A stretch of 64,000 nt of DNA from Manis javanica (taxonomy: Eukaryota; Chordata; Mammalia; Pholidota; Manidae). Positions 52,801-63,302 of this stretch are shown here, in pieces. The stretch lies in NCBI RefSeq assembly GCF_040802235.1, contig NC_133163.1:40568501-40632500 (forward strand). Reading direction: 5' to 3'. The position numbers were made by a program, and so were the translations under genes. Below the pieces are notes generated by a model. That model ran no database searches. It saw only the letters and a list, made by a program, of their open reading frames with translations, and was not told the origin of the DNA. Every line of letters starts with the position of its first letter. Positions within the stretch are counted from its first letter, which is position 1.

Positions 52801-55800
52801 ATCTGTTGATTGATGCCTAACATTTTCCAGTTGAGTAGAGATACTTGTGACCCCATCCTTTATTATTTTAAGTGTTATAAAGATACTAGTGATATATTCT
52901 GTAGCTGAAAGTCTATTATCTGTAGTCCTTTGGGAGCATCAATATATTGCTTGTCTATTATCTCTCAGTCATAGGGCTTATTTTATTTGGTAATCACAGA
53001 TTATGAGGTCATTAATAGATCTTAGTGAGCAAGAGTCTTATGAACCTAAACTGAGAATGGAGAAGCTTTCCAGCACAGAGTATTTGCTGACTTTTGCCAG
53101 CAGCTATGCCCACTACCTTGGGCTTCAGCCCCTTGAGAGCCTAGGCTTAGCACTGGCTGCCCAAGATTCATTGTCCAAAGAGCACAGCTGCTATCAGCAA
53201 TTAACCTCAGGCAAGCCTCCCATCCCTATTGTCTGTTTGTCCCTTTGGCCCCAGCTCAGGATGGGTTTGTTTGTTTTCTGAAGAGAGGAGTCCCTGGAAA
53301 TCTCCCCTTCCTTCAGCAAGTCCAGCAATGTCTTAAATAGTATGTCTTTTCCAGACTAGTTATTTCATGCAGGAGGGTCATTTGGAGCTCCTAATTAGCC
53401 CATATTGTTGGAAGCAGAACTCCTGCACCATTTTACACAGATTGAAACACTGAATACATAAACAAACATTTCCACATTCATAGTATATAAGCCAATCTTT
53501 CACTTCCTTAAAGAATTTGTATTTTTTAGAGGCAAAATTCCAATCTCATCATTTCTTGCCATTATCTAAGTAATCTTACTGGTCTCTTCATCATGCTCCC
53601 TTTCAATTTATCTGCAGTCAGCCACGTGATCTTCACAAGATGAAATCTGACTCTAAAACTCCCCTTATTAAAATAAACTGCGTCAGTGAGTCCCATCTGC
53701 CTTCAGGAAAACACTCCGCACCAGTATTACCTTCTACACCTCCTGGCCATGCTGAATCCCTTTGTTTCCTCCTGCCTCCCGTGTATTTGGGCATGCTTCA
53801 CACTCCACCTCAAAACACATTGCATCTACCTGGCAAACTGTGTCTCTCCCGAGATCAACTCTGGGCTTTTCCCCAGGTCTTACAAATATTTCTTAAGGCT
53901 CCCCCAGCCCCAAATCTCTTCATATGCTGGTATTATTTAGTCACTATTTCTCACAGGATCTTCAGCTCTCACCTTGCGTTTATACTGTGCTCTCTTTTGC
54001 CTCTACTTTTGCACATATTTTTGCTGCTGTCTGATAGACTTTCTTCAATTCCTCTATCAAAACATACTCACTTTTCAAAGTCCAGCTTAATGTCAGTTTT
54101 TTTTCTGCACTACTACTTCCCTGTTTTGAGAAGGGAAACCTAACTTCTTTCTTTTTTGTGACAGCCTTAAAACTCTGTACATCCCTGTATTACAGAACCT
54201 CACAAGCATTGTGGTAGTTTATCTCAATCATTGGACTGCGAGCATCCACATTTCAGTCATCTCTGTATCCCTCAACCTGATACAGTACCTGGCACATTGA
54301 AAATATCAATAAAGATTGAGGAATGAATACATTCTAGAAGTTATAAATTACATAAAAACAATTCACATAAGAAGCAGAGCCTCTGACTACACTACATAAA
54401 AATATGCAATTTCTGCCTATCTTTGCCCTGGCCTCAAAGGAGAACAAATTTAATATTAAACTCTAGTGAAAGCAAGGGCACCAGAAAGCAAAGTTCTGAT
54501 TAGTGTCGAGCCCATACATTATCACTCCCAAGGGGACAAGAACTGGTTCTTGGGGAAAAACTACTACTACACTTCTTATATATACATACACTATACGAAG
54601 AGATAAATAGTAAATCCGTATAAGATTCATGGCAATAGATGGAATTAGGAAAGAAAAAAAGCTTTTTAAGGAAGTGACAATGAAAAAAAAGGTTGAGAAA
54701 CACTGGGCTAGCCTCAGACAGCTAGGCCTGTTTCCTTGATTATAAGTTCAATGTTTCAGAGAAATGCAAGAGACAGCTCTTGTATTCCTTGTGCCAATTC
54801 CTAGGCAAAGCATATCTAGCATATGCAAACTCCTCCTTTCTAAACCCACCTCCTTTCCTGCCTGAGCACCTATCACACTTCTGCTCTACTTGTAAACCAA
54901 ACATTATCTGCTGCTCCAAGATTCTTCCTCAAAATACCTGATGTCTTTTTTCAAAAGCATTTGGTGATTTACATCTCTACACCCCCACCTCTTCCCAACT
55001 TCGAGTTGAGAAGTTCCAACCAGTCAGCTGTGCGATTATTCTGTTTTAGCTTTCCATGCCCTTATCTCTCAACACTCTGTACCAGAAATTAAAAGCAGGA
55101 TGGGTGCTGCTCCAAAGAAGTCTTTTTATAGCTTCATCTGAAAAAGAATGAGTGTTTTTCCAGTGTCAATGACCACCCAGGATTTACTAGGCAGGATCCA
55201 GAAAACTGCTAATTCTATTTCCATCGGACCATCCTTTCCATTTCCACTCCCACAAGACTCTGACCATCACTATTTGTTGGACAACAGCCTTCAAATATGC
55301 CTTACCTCCAATCCACCTTCCACAGAAAATACCTTCCTAAAATACACATGCAGTGATGCTACTTCTCTAAATGAAAACCTTCACCAATAAATAACTCACC
55401 CAGAAAATACTGAGTGAGCATGTATCATGTGACAGCTGCTGTGCTGGTCTCTGGGATCCCACGGGGATGGTCACTGCCCTAGTGCAGCTTAGGGTCAGTC
55501 GGGGGATGCAGGGGAGCGTTAAATGAGGAACATAACTGTAAACTGTGGTGAGTGCTAAATGCAAAACAAAAAGAAGAGTGCTTTTAAAAAAGAAAAATAC
55601 TTCAAAGCAGGTCAGGGAAGACCTCTACCAGTAGGTGTAATTTAAACTGAAATCTGAAGGAAAAAAAGGCAGCTAGGTAAAAATATGCAGTCACAGGGAA
55701 AAGAGAATATCTGAGGCAGAGAGAAGAGTCTGGGAAAGGGAAAGGGCCTAACGTGGGAAAGATGCTGAGAAGTTAGTTAGTTAATTAATAAAATCAAAAA

Positions 55801-58800
55801 TAAAAGCCAGCAGGGCTGAAATGTGCTAAAGTAGAATTAGGCTCCTCATTCCCAGTAGAACAGAATTCACATCCTGTCTGGAACCTTTACATCTGGCCTC
55901 AACCTACTTTTCCCACTCTTTTGCCCTTTCTTTCAGATGCAATCTACACTTTGACCACTCCAGACTACTTCCATTCCCACCCACAAGAGATCACACATTC
56001 CACCCATTCATGCCACTGTTCATGCTGTTTCCTGTCTAAAATGTTCTTTTTCTGAAGTCTTTCAGATTATAGTGGGCACAATTTATTTCTTTCATTCCAG
56101 GACATTTTGTTTATAATGTTTTCATACTTTTTGTTATTTTTAAGACTGATTTATATAATTAGTTGTATTCATCTATCTTCTCTACAAGACTATGACTATA
56201 AATGACATCAATTATTTTTCTACATTCCCCCGGTCTTCTAAACATAAAACACAGTGCTCAATAAATATTTGTTGATTTAATGCTTTAGTAATTAGGTTGT
56301 AGTTATATTAACTACATTATACTAGATTACTAGTATTAACTCATGAAGTATTTACTCCAGAACAAGAAACTGTTTGTAATCATAACCAGTTCTTTGTAGA
56401 AAACCAATAATTGAGAAATTAAAAAAAAGAAATACATTCATTTAGAGTAAAACAAAGGATACTTTGCTTAATAATTATTAAGCCATGCTTTACCATTCAG
56501 TTTTCTTGCCACAGTCAAAAGTAATCAGAATATAAAGCAAAAGCAGGTTTAACACTTTTAAAAGAACGTAAGTATAGTTACTTGATAAGGTCTTCTGACA
56601 ATTATTTCATCAGTCCATTCCATCATACATTCATAGAAAGTGCTAACCTCTTTTTCCCTGAGTACCACTCAATGAAGAACCAATGTAAAACAAGAGGAAG
56701 CATAGCCATGAATCCAAGATAGAGCCAATCATAAAGTTCTGGAGACTCTGTGCAAGGTTGACAGTATTTCTGTGCATTTGTTCTCTGTCCTCTAGGACAC
56801 ACCTATAATATATAAAACAATATTTTATGTAGATATTATTTTAGAACATTAATATGCCCCAAAAGTCATTTTATAAGACATCTTACTTCAGTTTAAACAT
56901 CTATCTAGATGTGCATCTCTTGCCCCAAAAGTCATTTTATAAGACATCTCACTTCAGTTTAAACATCTATCTAGATGTGCATCTCTCAGAAATACAAGAG
57001 AAACAAGAGAAAGCATAAGTAAAAATTTTTTAAGCTACATTGTATTTGCTATATCTGTATATTGCTCTTAAAGGATTCCTTTTATGAGGCTACTAAAATA
57101 GTTGACTAACATTAAATGATAAACACTGTGTAAAAATAACTGGAGAGAAAAGTTACAGAGTCTTAATATTAACTTTCTGCCCAGGTCACTGTACTCTATC
57201 ATTAATAAAAGGTAATTAGAAATTGCCATAAGTCATAAAATGTTTTTAAAAATACTTAATAAATGTTACTACCAAGAAAGATGCATTACAATCAGTAAGA
57301 CAATACAAATAAGGATTTTATTAATGTCTCCATGCTCTTTTATAAATTAGTGTATTGAAGAAAAATCATTCTATATGTGAAAATATTTCAAAAATAAAAA
57401 GATTTTACAAATGAAATAACATATAAATGTTAAGACTTACCCCACATTCTCCATAGATTTCAGCTGAGTCATTTTTAAATAGTAGAGTCTTCCCACAATA
57501 AAGTCCAAGGCATGCTGGTTGAATATCGACAGCTTTTTAAAAACAAATGTGAGTATAGTAGTATCTTTTGTGATTATAAGAAATAATGCAGTAATAGCTG
57601 AAGCACTTGACAAAAATATCTCAACATGGTTTCAGTTAAAAATGGTTATGTATTAGACAAAAGTCTTGATGCATTTATTTTTAAACTGAAATTTATCCTT
57701 TTACACTGTGATACTGCATAAAGTTACACTAGAACCTTGTTGTTAATACCATTCCCAATGATTAAGCCTCTTTACCGGCAGAGTGGGATCTAGCCCCAGA
57801 ATTCAAAGCCTAAATTATTTTCTCTCCAAGGCTCCAGCCAGCCACTCCCCTTGATGAGAAAGACTTTTGAATTGCCGTTGTTTTATAGTTAAAGGACTAT
57901 AGAGGATCTCCACCTCTTATTTTGCCCCGTCAGGACATTAGAGGGACACACATGCACACAGACACAAAATCCATTATAACCTTCATTCCTAATAGAACAT
58001 ATTTTAACACCAGAAAGGCATAATTTCAGAATAAAGGGCAAGCTTTTGAAGTAAATTCACCTTTATAAAAGGTTTACATTGTCCTGTTATCATTTTTGCT
58101 GAGGACAGGTGAAAATTTCATTAGGGTTCTGGTCAACATTTGGAAATGACTTCCTTCGAATCAACCTCCCTGATCTCAAGGCTTAGGGAAAATAAAAAGC
58201 ATCAATTCTTTACAAAAAAATTCAGGGCCTACATATTGCCATTAACCTCATCCACAGGAAGAAGTTACTGAAGGAGTTTTTTTTTCCATCAGTGACATCG
58301 GATTCCTTTCATTCATGATTCGTTCACTCAATAAACAGGCATTTAGTATTGGGACCACTGAAGAGCCACAAAGCAACAGGACAGAGGCCCTGCCCTCAAG
58401 GAACCTGCAGCCTAGTGTGGAACACTAAAACAACCAGAGTCAAATTTGAATTAATTTGGAAAGTTATGCATTTTATGACCATTCTTGAATAATCATTTCC
58501 CAAATTCTTTATGAATTCACAATCTAGAGACAGCCTGGTCCACAACGCTCTTTCCCCTTTCAAATTCAGGTAGACATTTTTCTCCTTGTGCTGCTAAGAA
58601 AAAAAAGAAATAGCACTGACTAAAAGACCTCAAGTTTAATATCTTCACTTTTATCAAATGTATTACCTTTTAAAAAAGCCACGGACTTTTTTACCTTATT
58701 TGACACTTTTTTAAACCAATTGCAATCACAAATGTCCTAACTACTGACAGATAAAGAGTGTTTCAGATTTTTTAGGATAGATGTCAAAAAATTGTAACCT

Positions 58801-59427
58801 TCCATGAGTTTTGCATCTAGATGTTTAATACATCTGATGGTAAATGACTTAAAGTCCTCAAAATACAAGGCATGAAAACTAGTATGATAAACTGAAAGCA
58901 CCAGCTCATCCTTGACCAAAACAAACTGCCGGGTCCCTGTGTCCATTCAGTTTACCCTTTCATTTCCTTTAGTGAACGGTGACTCAAAATTTTAAGCCTT
59001 TTTTTTTTTTTTCCAACGATCTTGCCCCTTTGTCAAGGGCCCTAAATAAGACTGGATGCTGAAATAGCTATGCAGCTATTAGGTTTTGCTTCCTTTACTG
59101 TTTTTCTACATACTGACGCCCTGGCTTTAAATTCTGAAGTCAACCCTCTTCAATATTAAAGGGTTGCAGTGGCATATCGCACATAACAACAAAGGCCTGC
59201 CCTTGACCCCAGCACACTGCTGACCTCCCGTCTGCAACCTGTCTTCCATCTGCGGCCAGCGAGGAGCCGAGGCAGGACCGCAGCTGCAGGACTCCGGGAC
59301 CCGACCCCAGAGCGGATGGCGGCAAGGGGAGAGTACTAGCCGCTCCCGGGAGCTGCCCGCCAGGCCGAGCCCAGGGCCCGCAGCACAGGCAATACGCTTC
59401 CCGGAACCTCTGCGACCACTCACCCAT
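43622..59427 (-). CDS. JKAMP: JKAMP, JNK1/MAPK8-associated membrane protein (complete, spliced)
   Basis: Seven coding exons on the minus strand: 59424-59427, 57441-57532, 56648-56802, 49929-50135, 47408-47589, 45711-45787 and 43622-43840. All junctions are GT/AG and the coding length is 936 nt (311 residues plus TGA), the length known for this protein. A Cys-rich N-terminal part (Cys 9, 14, 31, 34, 47, 50 and others) precedes several hydrophobic segments: about 58-80 and 93-112 in exons 3-4, then 155-176 and 196-232, then 250-270 and 281-300. Exon 7 ends SRILSEGANGH. In known mammals this is a multi-pass ER membrane protein that binds JNK1 and helps recruit proteasome and ERAD components to the ER. 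No frameshift or stop is seen. It is head-to-head with L3HYPDH and tail-to-tail with CCDC175. Confidence 0.95.
43990..44130 (-). repeat. MIR SINE
   Basis: Minus-orientation MIR core tttacagatgaggaaactg, followed by a decayed acactcaagggcag-like part, in JKAMP intron 6. Confidence 0.65.
44131..45710. other. JKAMP intron 6 remainder
   Basis: AT-rich intron. No exon or named repeat recognised. Confidence 0.5.
45711..45787 (-). CDS. JKAMP: JKAMP exon 6
   Basis: 77 nt; acceptor gtttttcag, donor atagag|gtagga. It completes codon 214 and encodes residues 215-239 (YAFPYIILVLSLVTLAVYMS and following), a membrane-spanning segment ending ASEIE. Confidence 0.95.
45932..46217 (+). mobile_element. hAT-Charlie-type non-autonomous DNA transposon (MER1-like)
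   Basis: Starts cagtggtcagcaaacatttt, then ctgtaaagggcc, ttggctttgcaggccatac, gagcgtggctgtgtcc and ttcacatgtcaagaaat, the known MER1-like order in plus orientation. It is non-coding and lies in JKAMP intron 5. Confidence 0.8.
46218..47407. other. JKAMP intron 5 remainder
   Basis: Very AT-rich. No exon or named repeat is recognised. Confidence 0.5.
47408..47589 (-). CDS. JKAMP: JKAMP exon 5
   Basis: 182 nt; acceptor ttattttacag, donor ttttat|gtaagt. Residues 154-213 with YTIVFIYYAFCLVLMMLLRP (membrane segment), a basic loop (LVKKIACGLGKSDRFK) and the start of the next hydrophobic block. Confidence 0.96.
47750..48255 (+). mobile_element. Ancient L1 3'-end fragment (L1M/HAL1-like)
   Basis: Plus-orientation order: ggttaaatttgagtagattc, then ggaatactgtgtagtcatta, tacaaaatagcatgta, agtagtggtcacc and ttttcaaatttcctataatg. 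This resembles old L1M 3' ends. JKAMP intron 4. Confidence 0.65.
48256..49928. other. JKAMP intron 4 remainder
   Basis: No exon or confident repeat recognised. It contains a poly(T) run at about 49527-49536. Confidence 0.5.
49929..50135 (-). CDS. JKAMP: JKAMP exon 4
   Basis: 207 nt; acceptor gttttgccag, donor ccact|gtaagt. Residues 84-152, with FQHITALFECSVAAVITLLV and a loop containing SCRVLMLSDWYTMLYNPSPD. It is the largest exon before the terminal one. Confidence 0.96.
50630..51560 (-). mobile_element. Ancient L1 fragment
   Basis: Minus-strand L1 in JKAMP intron 3. Blocks such as gcatggtattccatggtgtg, then later tctatgtataatataaggtagg, then tggatatccagttgtccc and ggtcttggctattcttaggcc follow old L1 order. 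Highly diverged. Confidence 0.65.
51640..51895. repeat. LTR/MLT1-like repeat
   Basis: The segment ttaattatctatcactgcataacaaattagtggc and what follows (tctcactattttgtggtttg, a gggctgctg block) resembles MLT1-type ERVL-MaLR LTRs. The orientation and subfamily are not resolved. Confidence 0.45.
52095..52540. repeat. Dispersed repeat, copy 2 (LTR-like, unnamed)
   Basis: Partner of 1195-1650 with the same order of shared landmarks (gcctgataaagg, tgtctggactgggg, gtgactcttgaataggtacg, cacacccactc). It lies about 51 kb from copy 1, in JKAMP intron 3. Confidence 0.5.
52541..56647. other. JKAMP intron 3 remainder
   Basis: Short MIR/L2-like scraps are likely near 54270-54320 (cagtacctggcacattg, then caataaa) and 55395-55560. 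Otherwise nothing is recognised. Open frames at 53003-54143 and 55148-55390 have no recognisable product. Confidence 0.45.
56648..56802 (-). CDS. JKAMP: JKAMP exon 3
   Basis: 155 nt; acceptor tatattatag, donor aaaaagag|gttagc. Residues 33-83: VCPRGQRTNAQKYCQPC, then the first hydrophobic segment (YLGFMAMLPLVLHWFF). The donor is less typical (gttagc) but the frame continues exactly into exon 4. Confidence 0.95.
56855..56986. repeat. 66-bp perfect-register tandem duplication
   Basis: Unit 56855-56920 (tgccccaaaagtcatttta and following) is repeated at 56921-56986, differing by one internal base (tcttac versus tctcac) and near its end. JKAMP intron 2. Confidence 0.93.
57441..57532 (-). CDS. JKAMP: JKAMP exon 2
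   Basis: 92 nt; acceptor ttttaaaaag, donor tgtggg|gtaagt. Residues 2-32 from VDIQPACLGLYCGKTLLFKN to YGECG, including the Cys-rich start. Confidence 0.95.
57533..59423. other. JKAMP intron 1
   Basis: An L2/MIR-like scrap is at about 58315-58430 (caataaacaggcatttag, then aaggaacctgcagcctagtg). A poly(T) run is at 58999-59013. The last 200 bases before exon 1 are already GC-rich. No other feature recognised. Confidence 0.5.
59424..59427 (-). CDS. JKAMP: JKAMP exon 1, coding tip (ATG G)
   Basis: ATG at 59425-59427, one more base, then donor gtgagtgg. This completes GCT (Ala 2) with exon 2. The context gccaATGG has G at +4. The rest of exon 1 is 5' UTR in the CpG island, extending upstream to roughly 59500. 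Confidence 0.9.
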
Positions 59428-59689
59428 TGGCCACTTGCAGATTGCCCTGGAGAAGCTCCGGGATCAGAAGACCCGGCGGAAGCGCCCGGACATCCGGGCC
59501 GCAGCCGTCTCTGCAGTTCCACCTCCTGGTAACCGGGACGAGAACGCCGAAGCCCCGCCCCCGCCCTTTCGCGTCGGGCTCCTAGGCCCCGCCCCCTGAG
59601 GCTGTTGAGCGTCCCGCCCTGTCGCGCGGGGTAGGCGAGCGGGCCCCGGGCTTGACGCGCGCGTTGCGGGGCGGTGGTCGAGTTCCCGG
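59428..59689. promoter_or_regulatory. Bidirectional CpG-island promoter of JKAMP and L3HYPDH
   Basis: 262 bp separate the two ATGs. The interval is rich in CpG and contains GC boxes (agccccgcccccgccc at about 59550-59566 and ggccccgccccc at about 59585-59597), an ETS-like cggaag at 59477-59482, and no TATA box. This layout is typical of housekeeping head-to-head pairs. Transcription start sites are not determined. Confidence 0.8.
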
Positions 59690-60206
59690 ATGCAGACGAC
59701 CGAGAGCGAGCTGGCAGTGCCCTGGCTGCCCCCTCACGACCCGGGGACGCCGGCGCTGTCGGTGGTGGACATGCACACGGGCGGCGAGCCCCTGCGCATC
59801 GTGCTGTCGGGGTGTCCGGAGGTGGTCGGCCCTACGCTGCTGGCTAAGAGGCGGTACATGCGCCAGCATCTTGACCACGTGCGGCGACGGCTCCTGTTTG
59901 AACCCCGTGGGCACCGCGACATGTACGGGGCCGTGCTGGTGCCTAGCGAACTGCCGGACGCGCACCTGGGCGTCCTTTTCCTTCACAACGAGGGCTACAG
60001 CTCCATGTGCGGCCACGCGGTGCTGGCGCTGGGTCGCTTCGCGCTCGACTTCGGGCTGGTGCCGGCGCCCGCGGCCGGCTCTGGCGAGGCCCGCGTCAAC
60101 ATCCACTGCCCGTGCGGGCTGGTAGCAGCCTTCGTGGACTGCGAGGGCGTTCGCAGCCGCGGCCCGGTGCGCTTCCACAGCGTCCCGGCCTTCGCGCTGG
60201 CCACAG
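59690..60206 (+). CDS. L3HYPDH: L3HYPDH exon 1, trans-3-hydroxy-L-proline dehydratase
   Basis: 517 nt from ATG 59690 to donor ccacag|gtaact, leaving phase 1; 172 residues. It matches the proline-racemase-fold family: the N-terminal SVVDMHTGGEPLRIVL motif, RRYMRQHLDHVRR, and the catalytic-loop MCGHAVLALGR with Cys 107 (equivalent to Cys 104 in human). The enzyme dehydrates trans-3-hydroxy-L-proline to pyrroline-2-carboxylate, with water loss followed by non-enzymatic tautomerisation. The second catalytic position, Thr instead of Cys in this enzyme, lies in a later exon outside the window. The N-terminus is three residues longer than human. The Kozak context of the ATG is weak, but no better in-frame ATG lies upstream. 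The sequence is strongly GC-rich, as expected inside the CpG island. Confidence 0.95.
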
Positions 60207-60734
60207 GTAACTGGCGGGGCCCTCCCAGCCCCAGGCAGGAGCCGCCAAGGATGCAACTAATTGCTGTCTGGGCTGGAAACCAGCGCAATGCCACTAATTC
60301 GCCCCGCAAGCCATTGCAATTAACAAGAAGGTAACCGTTAATCACAGCAAACGTGTGTCATCAGCATCTTAGCCTTGCGGATTTGTGCGGTGCATGCAGT
60401 TCCATATCCCGCAGATTTATCACCTGTGGTCTTGACAGCCTTGAGTATAGAATGTAGTGTTTCTCTTACTCAGGGCCTCTTGCCTGGAGATTTCACGGTT
60501 GGATAAAGCAAAGTCAGCTAGGGTCAAGGAAAGCCAAGAACAACCAATGTACGGGTTCCAGGCTGGCTCAGAATACGCTTACTAGACACATTATTAACTC
60601 CTGGCAAGTTACTAATCCGGTCTCCTGTAAAAAGTGCTTTCCCCACTTTGGTAAACAATTGAATGAGCTAAGCAATTAATAAATCATAAAGTTATGGATG
60701 TTGCTGCTCTTATTCTTTAAGAATAGCAACACAT

Positions 60735-60890
60735 CGCCTGGGTCCAAATCCGGATAACCCCTTAAAGCTGTGCAACTGTAGTCGAATTACTTAACCTCTC
60801 TGTGCCTATGTTTCTTCGTTTGTTATCATACTGAGTTTTTGGTGAGGATTAAATGGGAGTATGCAGGGCACTTAACGTTTTTAAAAATGT
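60735..60890 (+). repeat. MIR SINE
   Basis: Plus orientation with core tacttaacctctctgtgcct and the tail gaggattaaatgggag. Well preserved. Confidence 0.75.
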
Positions 60891-61654
60891 ATTCCTAGAG
60901 ACAGAAAGGCTGCAGGATATTTAAAGTTGCTAGTTAGTTTTCTCTAAGTGTACTAAGCCCTTACGAGGTTTTGGTGGGTTCCCTGTGTACAGCTGGCATG
61001 TCATGTAAAACAGGGTGTCTGTAACTACAATCTTCGCAAAGAGGGTGATCTCTCCAAAGTAGTTATGACTGGAAGTGAGCTGGGAGCTGATTTAGTCAGT
61101 CCAGAAATAGAATTATTTTTCTTCTAAACATACAAATCTTTCTCATAGATCTTGATGTATCCTCGAGGATTCATCTTGCACATTAGCCTGATTTTGAGTG
61201 ATGCAGTAATTGCCCAGGCCTTTGTCCATCTCAGAGCAATCGCTTAGGCAGCTGAAACACACGAGATGATGAAGAATGCCCTGGGGAAATTGATGCCCCT
61301 TTCCTCTTTAGAAAAGTATGGTGTAACATCAGACTGGGAGGGCACTTGAAGACAGGAGTTTATTTAGGAGTGCATCTCAGAAACCACTTTAACTAGCTTG
61401 GCTATCCAGTTTCCCCCTAGGCAATCCCAGCAGCTCTAGATTTTGTGGGAAATGACACTGGCAGCAGGATCACCACCAGTTCGGGTCTGGTAAGGGCAGG
61501 GGCAGCCAACAGCTCAAGCACCATACACATTTCCTGAGAGCATCACTGTCTGACTGTACAATAATCAGTAGGCAGTAATGGTCAATTACTGGTCAAGAAA
61601 ATGAAAACTAGATTCTCTACTTTGTAAAATGCAAAAAGGGTGAACTGACGGTGT

Positions 61655-61775
61655 TCAAGATCACTGCTCTGCTCTTCCCCATCTCTGTGACCTTGTGAGA
61701 GGGATTCCATGCCTCTGTGTCATCCTCTGTAAAGTGAGGATGACAGCAGCACCCACTTAAGAGGATGGCTGAGTT
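61655..61775 (+). repeat. MIR SINE fragment
   Basis: Plus orientation with ctctgtgaccttgtgag, then cctctgtgtcatcctctgta and a purine-rich gatgac segment. Confidence 0.55.
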
Positions 61776-61999
61776 CATCTCCACTTCACCTTGTTAAAAT
61801 GAAAATTTAGTTTTGTTCATCGTATTAAAGTGCTAGAGCAGTTGGTAGTCAATGAATATTTGTTGAGTGAGTAAATAAGATGAATGACTAAAATAAAATT
61901 AGTAAATAAATGAAATTCGGAGAACATGCTGATTGGCAAGTGTAAATATCTGGTTCTCTTAAGAGCCCTATTCCCATTAGAAATTAAGCTTTTGGCTTT

Positions 62000-62135
62000 A
62001 ATATTAACATTTATTGTGTTCCTAATCTGTGCCAAGCACTCCCCACACATTAGCACATGTGTTTGACAACACATCCTTTTGGGAGGAATAGCAGTTCCAC
62101 TTTACACAGGAGGACACCAAAGCCACTTAGTGTCC
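62000..62135 (-). repeat. MIR/L2-like fragment
   Basis: tattgtgttcctaatctgtgcc, then aagcactcc, followed by a ccactttacacaggagg segment: minus-orientation MIR. Confidence 0.5.
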
Positions 62136-63302
62136 CACCTTCCAGCTGTCTCTGGTTTCCATCTGCTTCCTCATTCTCCTTCCATTAAACCAAATTTTCA
62201 TGACTCAGTGTGCAAACTCAGGAATATAAGAAACATTTTATTTTTCACAACTTAATTTCTGAATTTGAGACCCACTCTTCCCTGTTGTTTGACTTAGCAG
62301 CATCCCTCCACATGCTGTCACCTTCCCTGATGTATGTGTGAGCACAGGTTTCTTAACAGAGCCAAGGCCTTGGAGAGGAGGGCCTGTTGGTGCTTAGCTT
62401 GCACAGTTAACCAGCAAAACATATCTGCCCCCCTCCATGTGGCCCCTCTCCTGCCACTGCCTCTCTTCCCTCATTGCTGCTCCAGCCACACCCTGTACAT
62501 CCCTGTGGTGCTGTGGAAAGTCAGCACAGGTCCTCTACACTCATAACCTTCTGTGTCTTTTCTCAGTCCAGAGGAAATTTCTCTGTTGACCAGAAGAAAT
62601 ATTTCTCCCTTCAGAGTGCTCCTTTGCCAACAAATGTTTTTCTTCTGAGATCTCAGGTTTTCATAAAACCTGCTTTCCCCCCTTCCATACACCTCCCCCA
62701 GAGTACTGATCACCAAGCCAGGCTGAATTGGGAAGGAGGACAAGGAAAATGCAGGAAGGGGTAAAACAGCTTTAATGTCCCAAATATCATCCAGCCACAC
62801 TGCTTTGGAAATAGAAATTTGGACTTTAAAAAGACTGACCTTCAGGTGAAACTTTGGGTATGTCAGGGACTTGAAATACTCAATAAAAACCCTGATGCAA
62901 AGTTGTACCGAAGGCCAGCGATTCTATTATATTCTGAGTAATTCATTTGATTCTGAGTATTTGCCTACAGGATACTTTCATGAGATGATGAGGCCAATAA
63001 ATGTTTATCATTTATGTAGAAAAATCTCTTTCATTTTGTTTTTATGTTACAGCTGAAGCAAACCAATTTGTGAAAAGGATCCAAAATCCTATTTTAAACC
63101 ATTCCTATAGTCCAAGAGGGGACCTAATTTTCCTTCACAGTTTTATGCATTGATGGTCCAGGGTTTTCCCTCTCTCTGCCTCCATGATGTGTCCTAGAAA
63201 AGATCTTCAGTATAGTTAGCAAAATAACTATTTATGATTTAGGAACAATGTGGCATTCAGGTGTTCTAAAATGTGTACAAACATCAGTTAAAAAATAGGA
63301 AG

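Larger units (their letters stand above)
60207..63302. other. L3HYPDH intron 1 (start)
   Basis: Contains the MIR fragments listed separately. No second L3HYPDH exon is found in the window, which agrees with the large first intron expected for this gene. Open frames near 62334-62800 have no recognisable product. Confidence 0.55.

Noticed and set aside
53003..54143. Plus-strand frames of 92 and 167 codons in JKAMP intron 3
   Set aside because: Unrecognised translations, no splice-site context, and ordinary composition for chance open frames.
59127..59522. 131-codon minus-strand frame over the JKAMP 5' UTR and intron 1
   Set aside because: It begins with GTG rather than ATG and reads through the JKAMP exon 1 donor. 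The short conserved ATG-G exon explains this region better.
59652..60256. Long alternative frames on both strands over L3HYPDH exon 1 (157 and 224 codons)
   Set aside because: These are shadows of the GC-rich real exon; they are Arg- and His-rich or lack sensible motifs.
61300..63000. Possible second exon of L3HYPDH
   Set aside because: I searched for a phase-1 acceptor followed by the expected continuation after the exon 1 end and found none. The gene's next exon is probably beyond the window.
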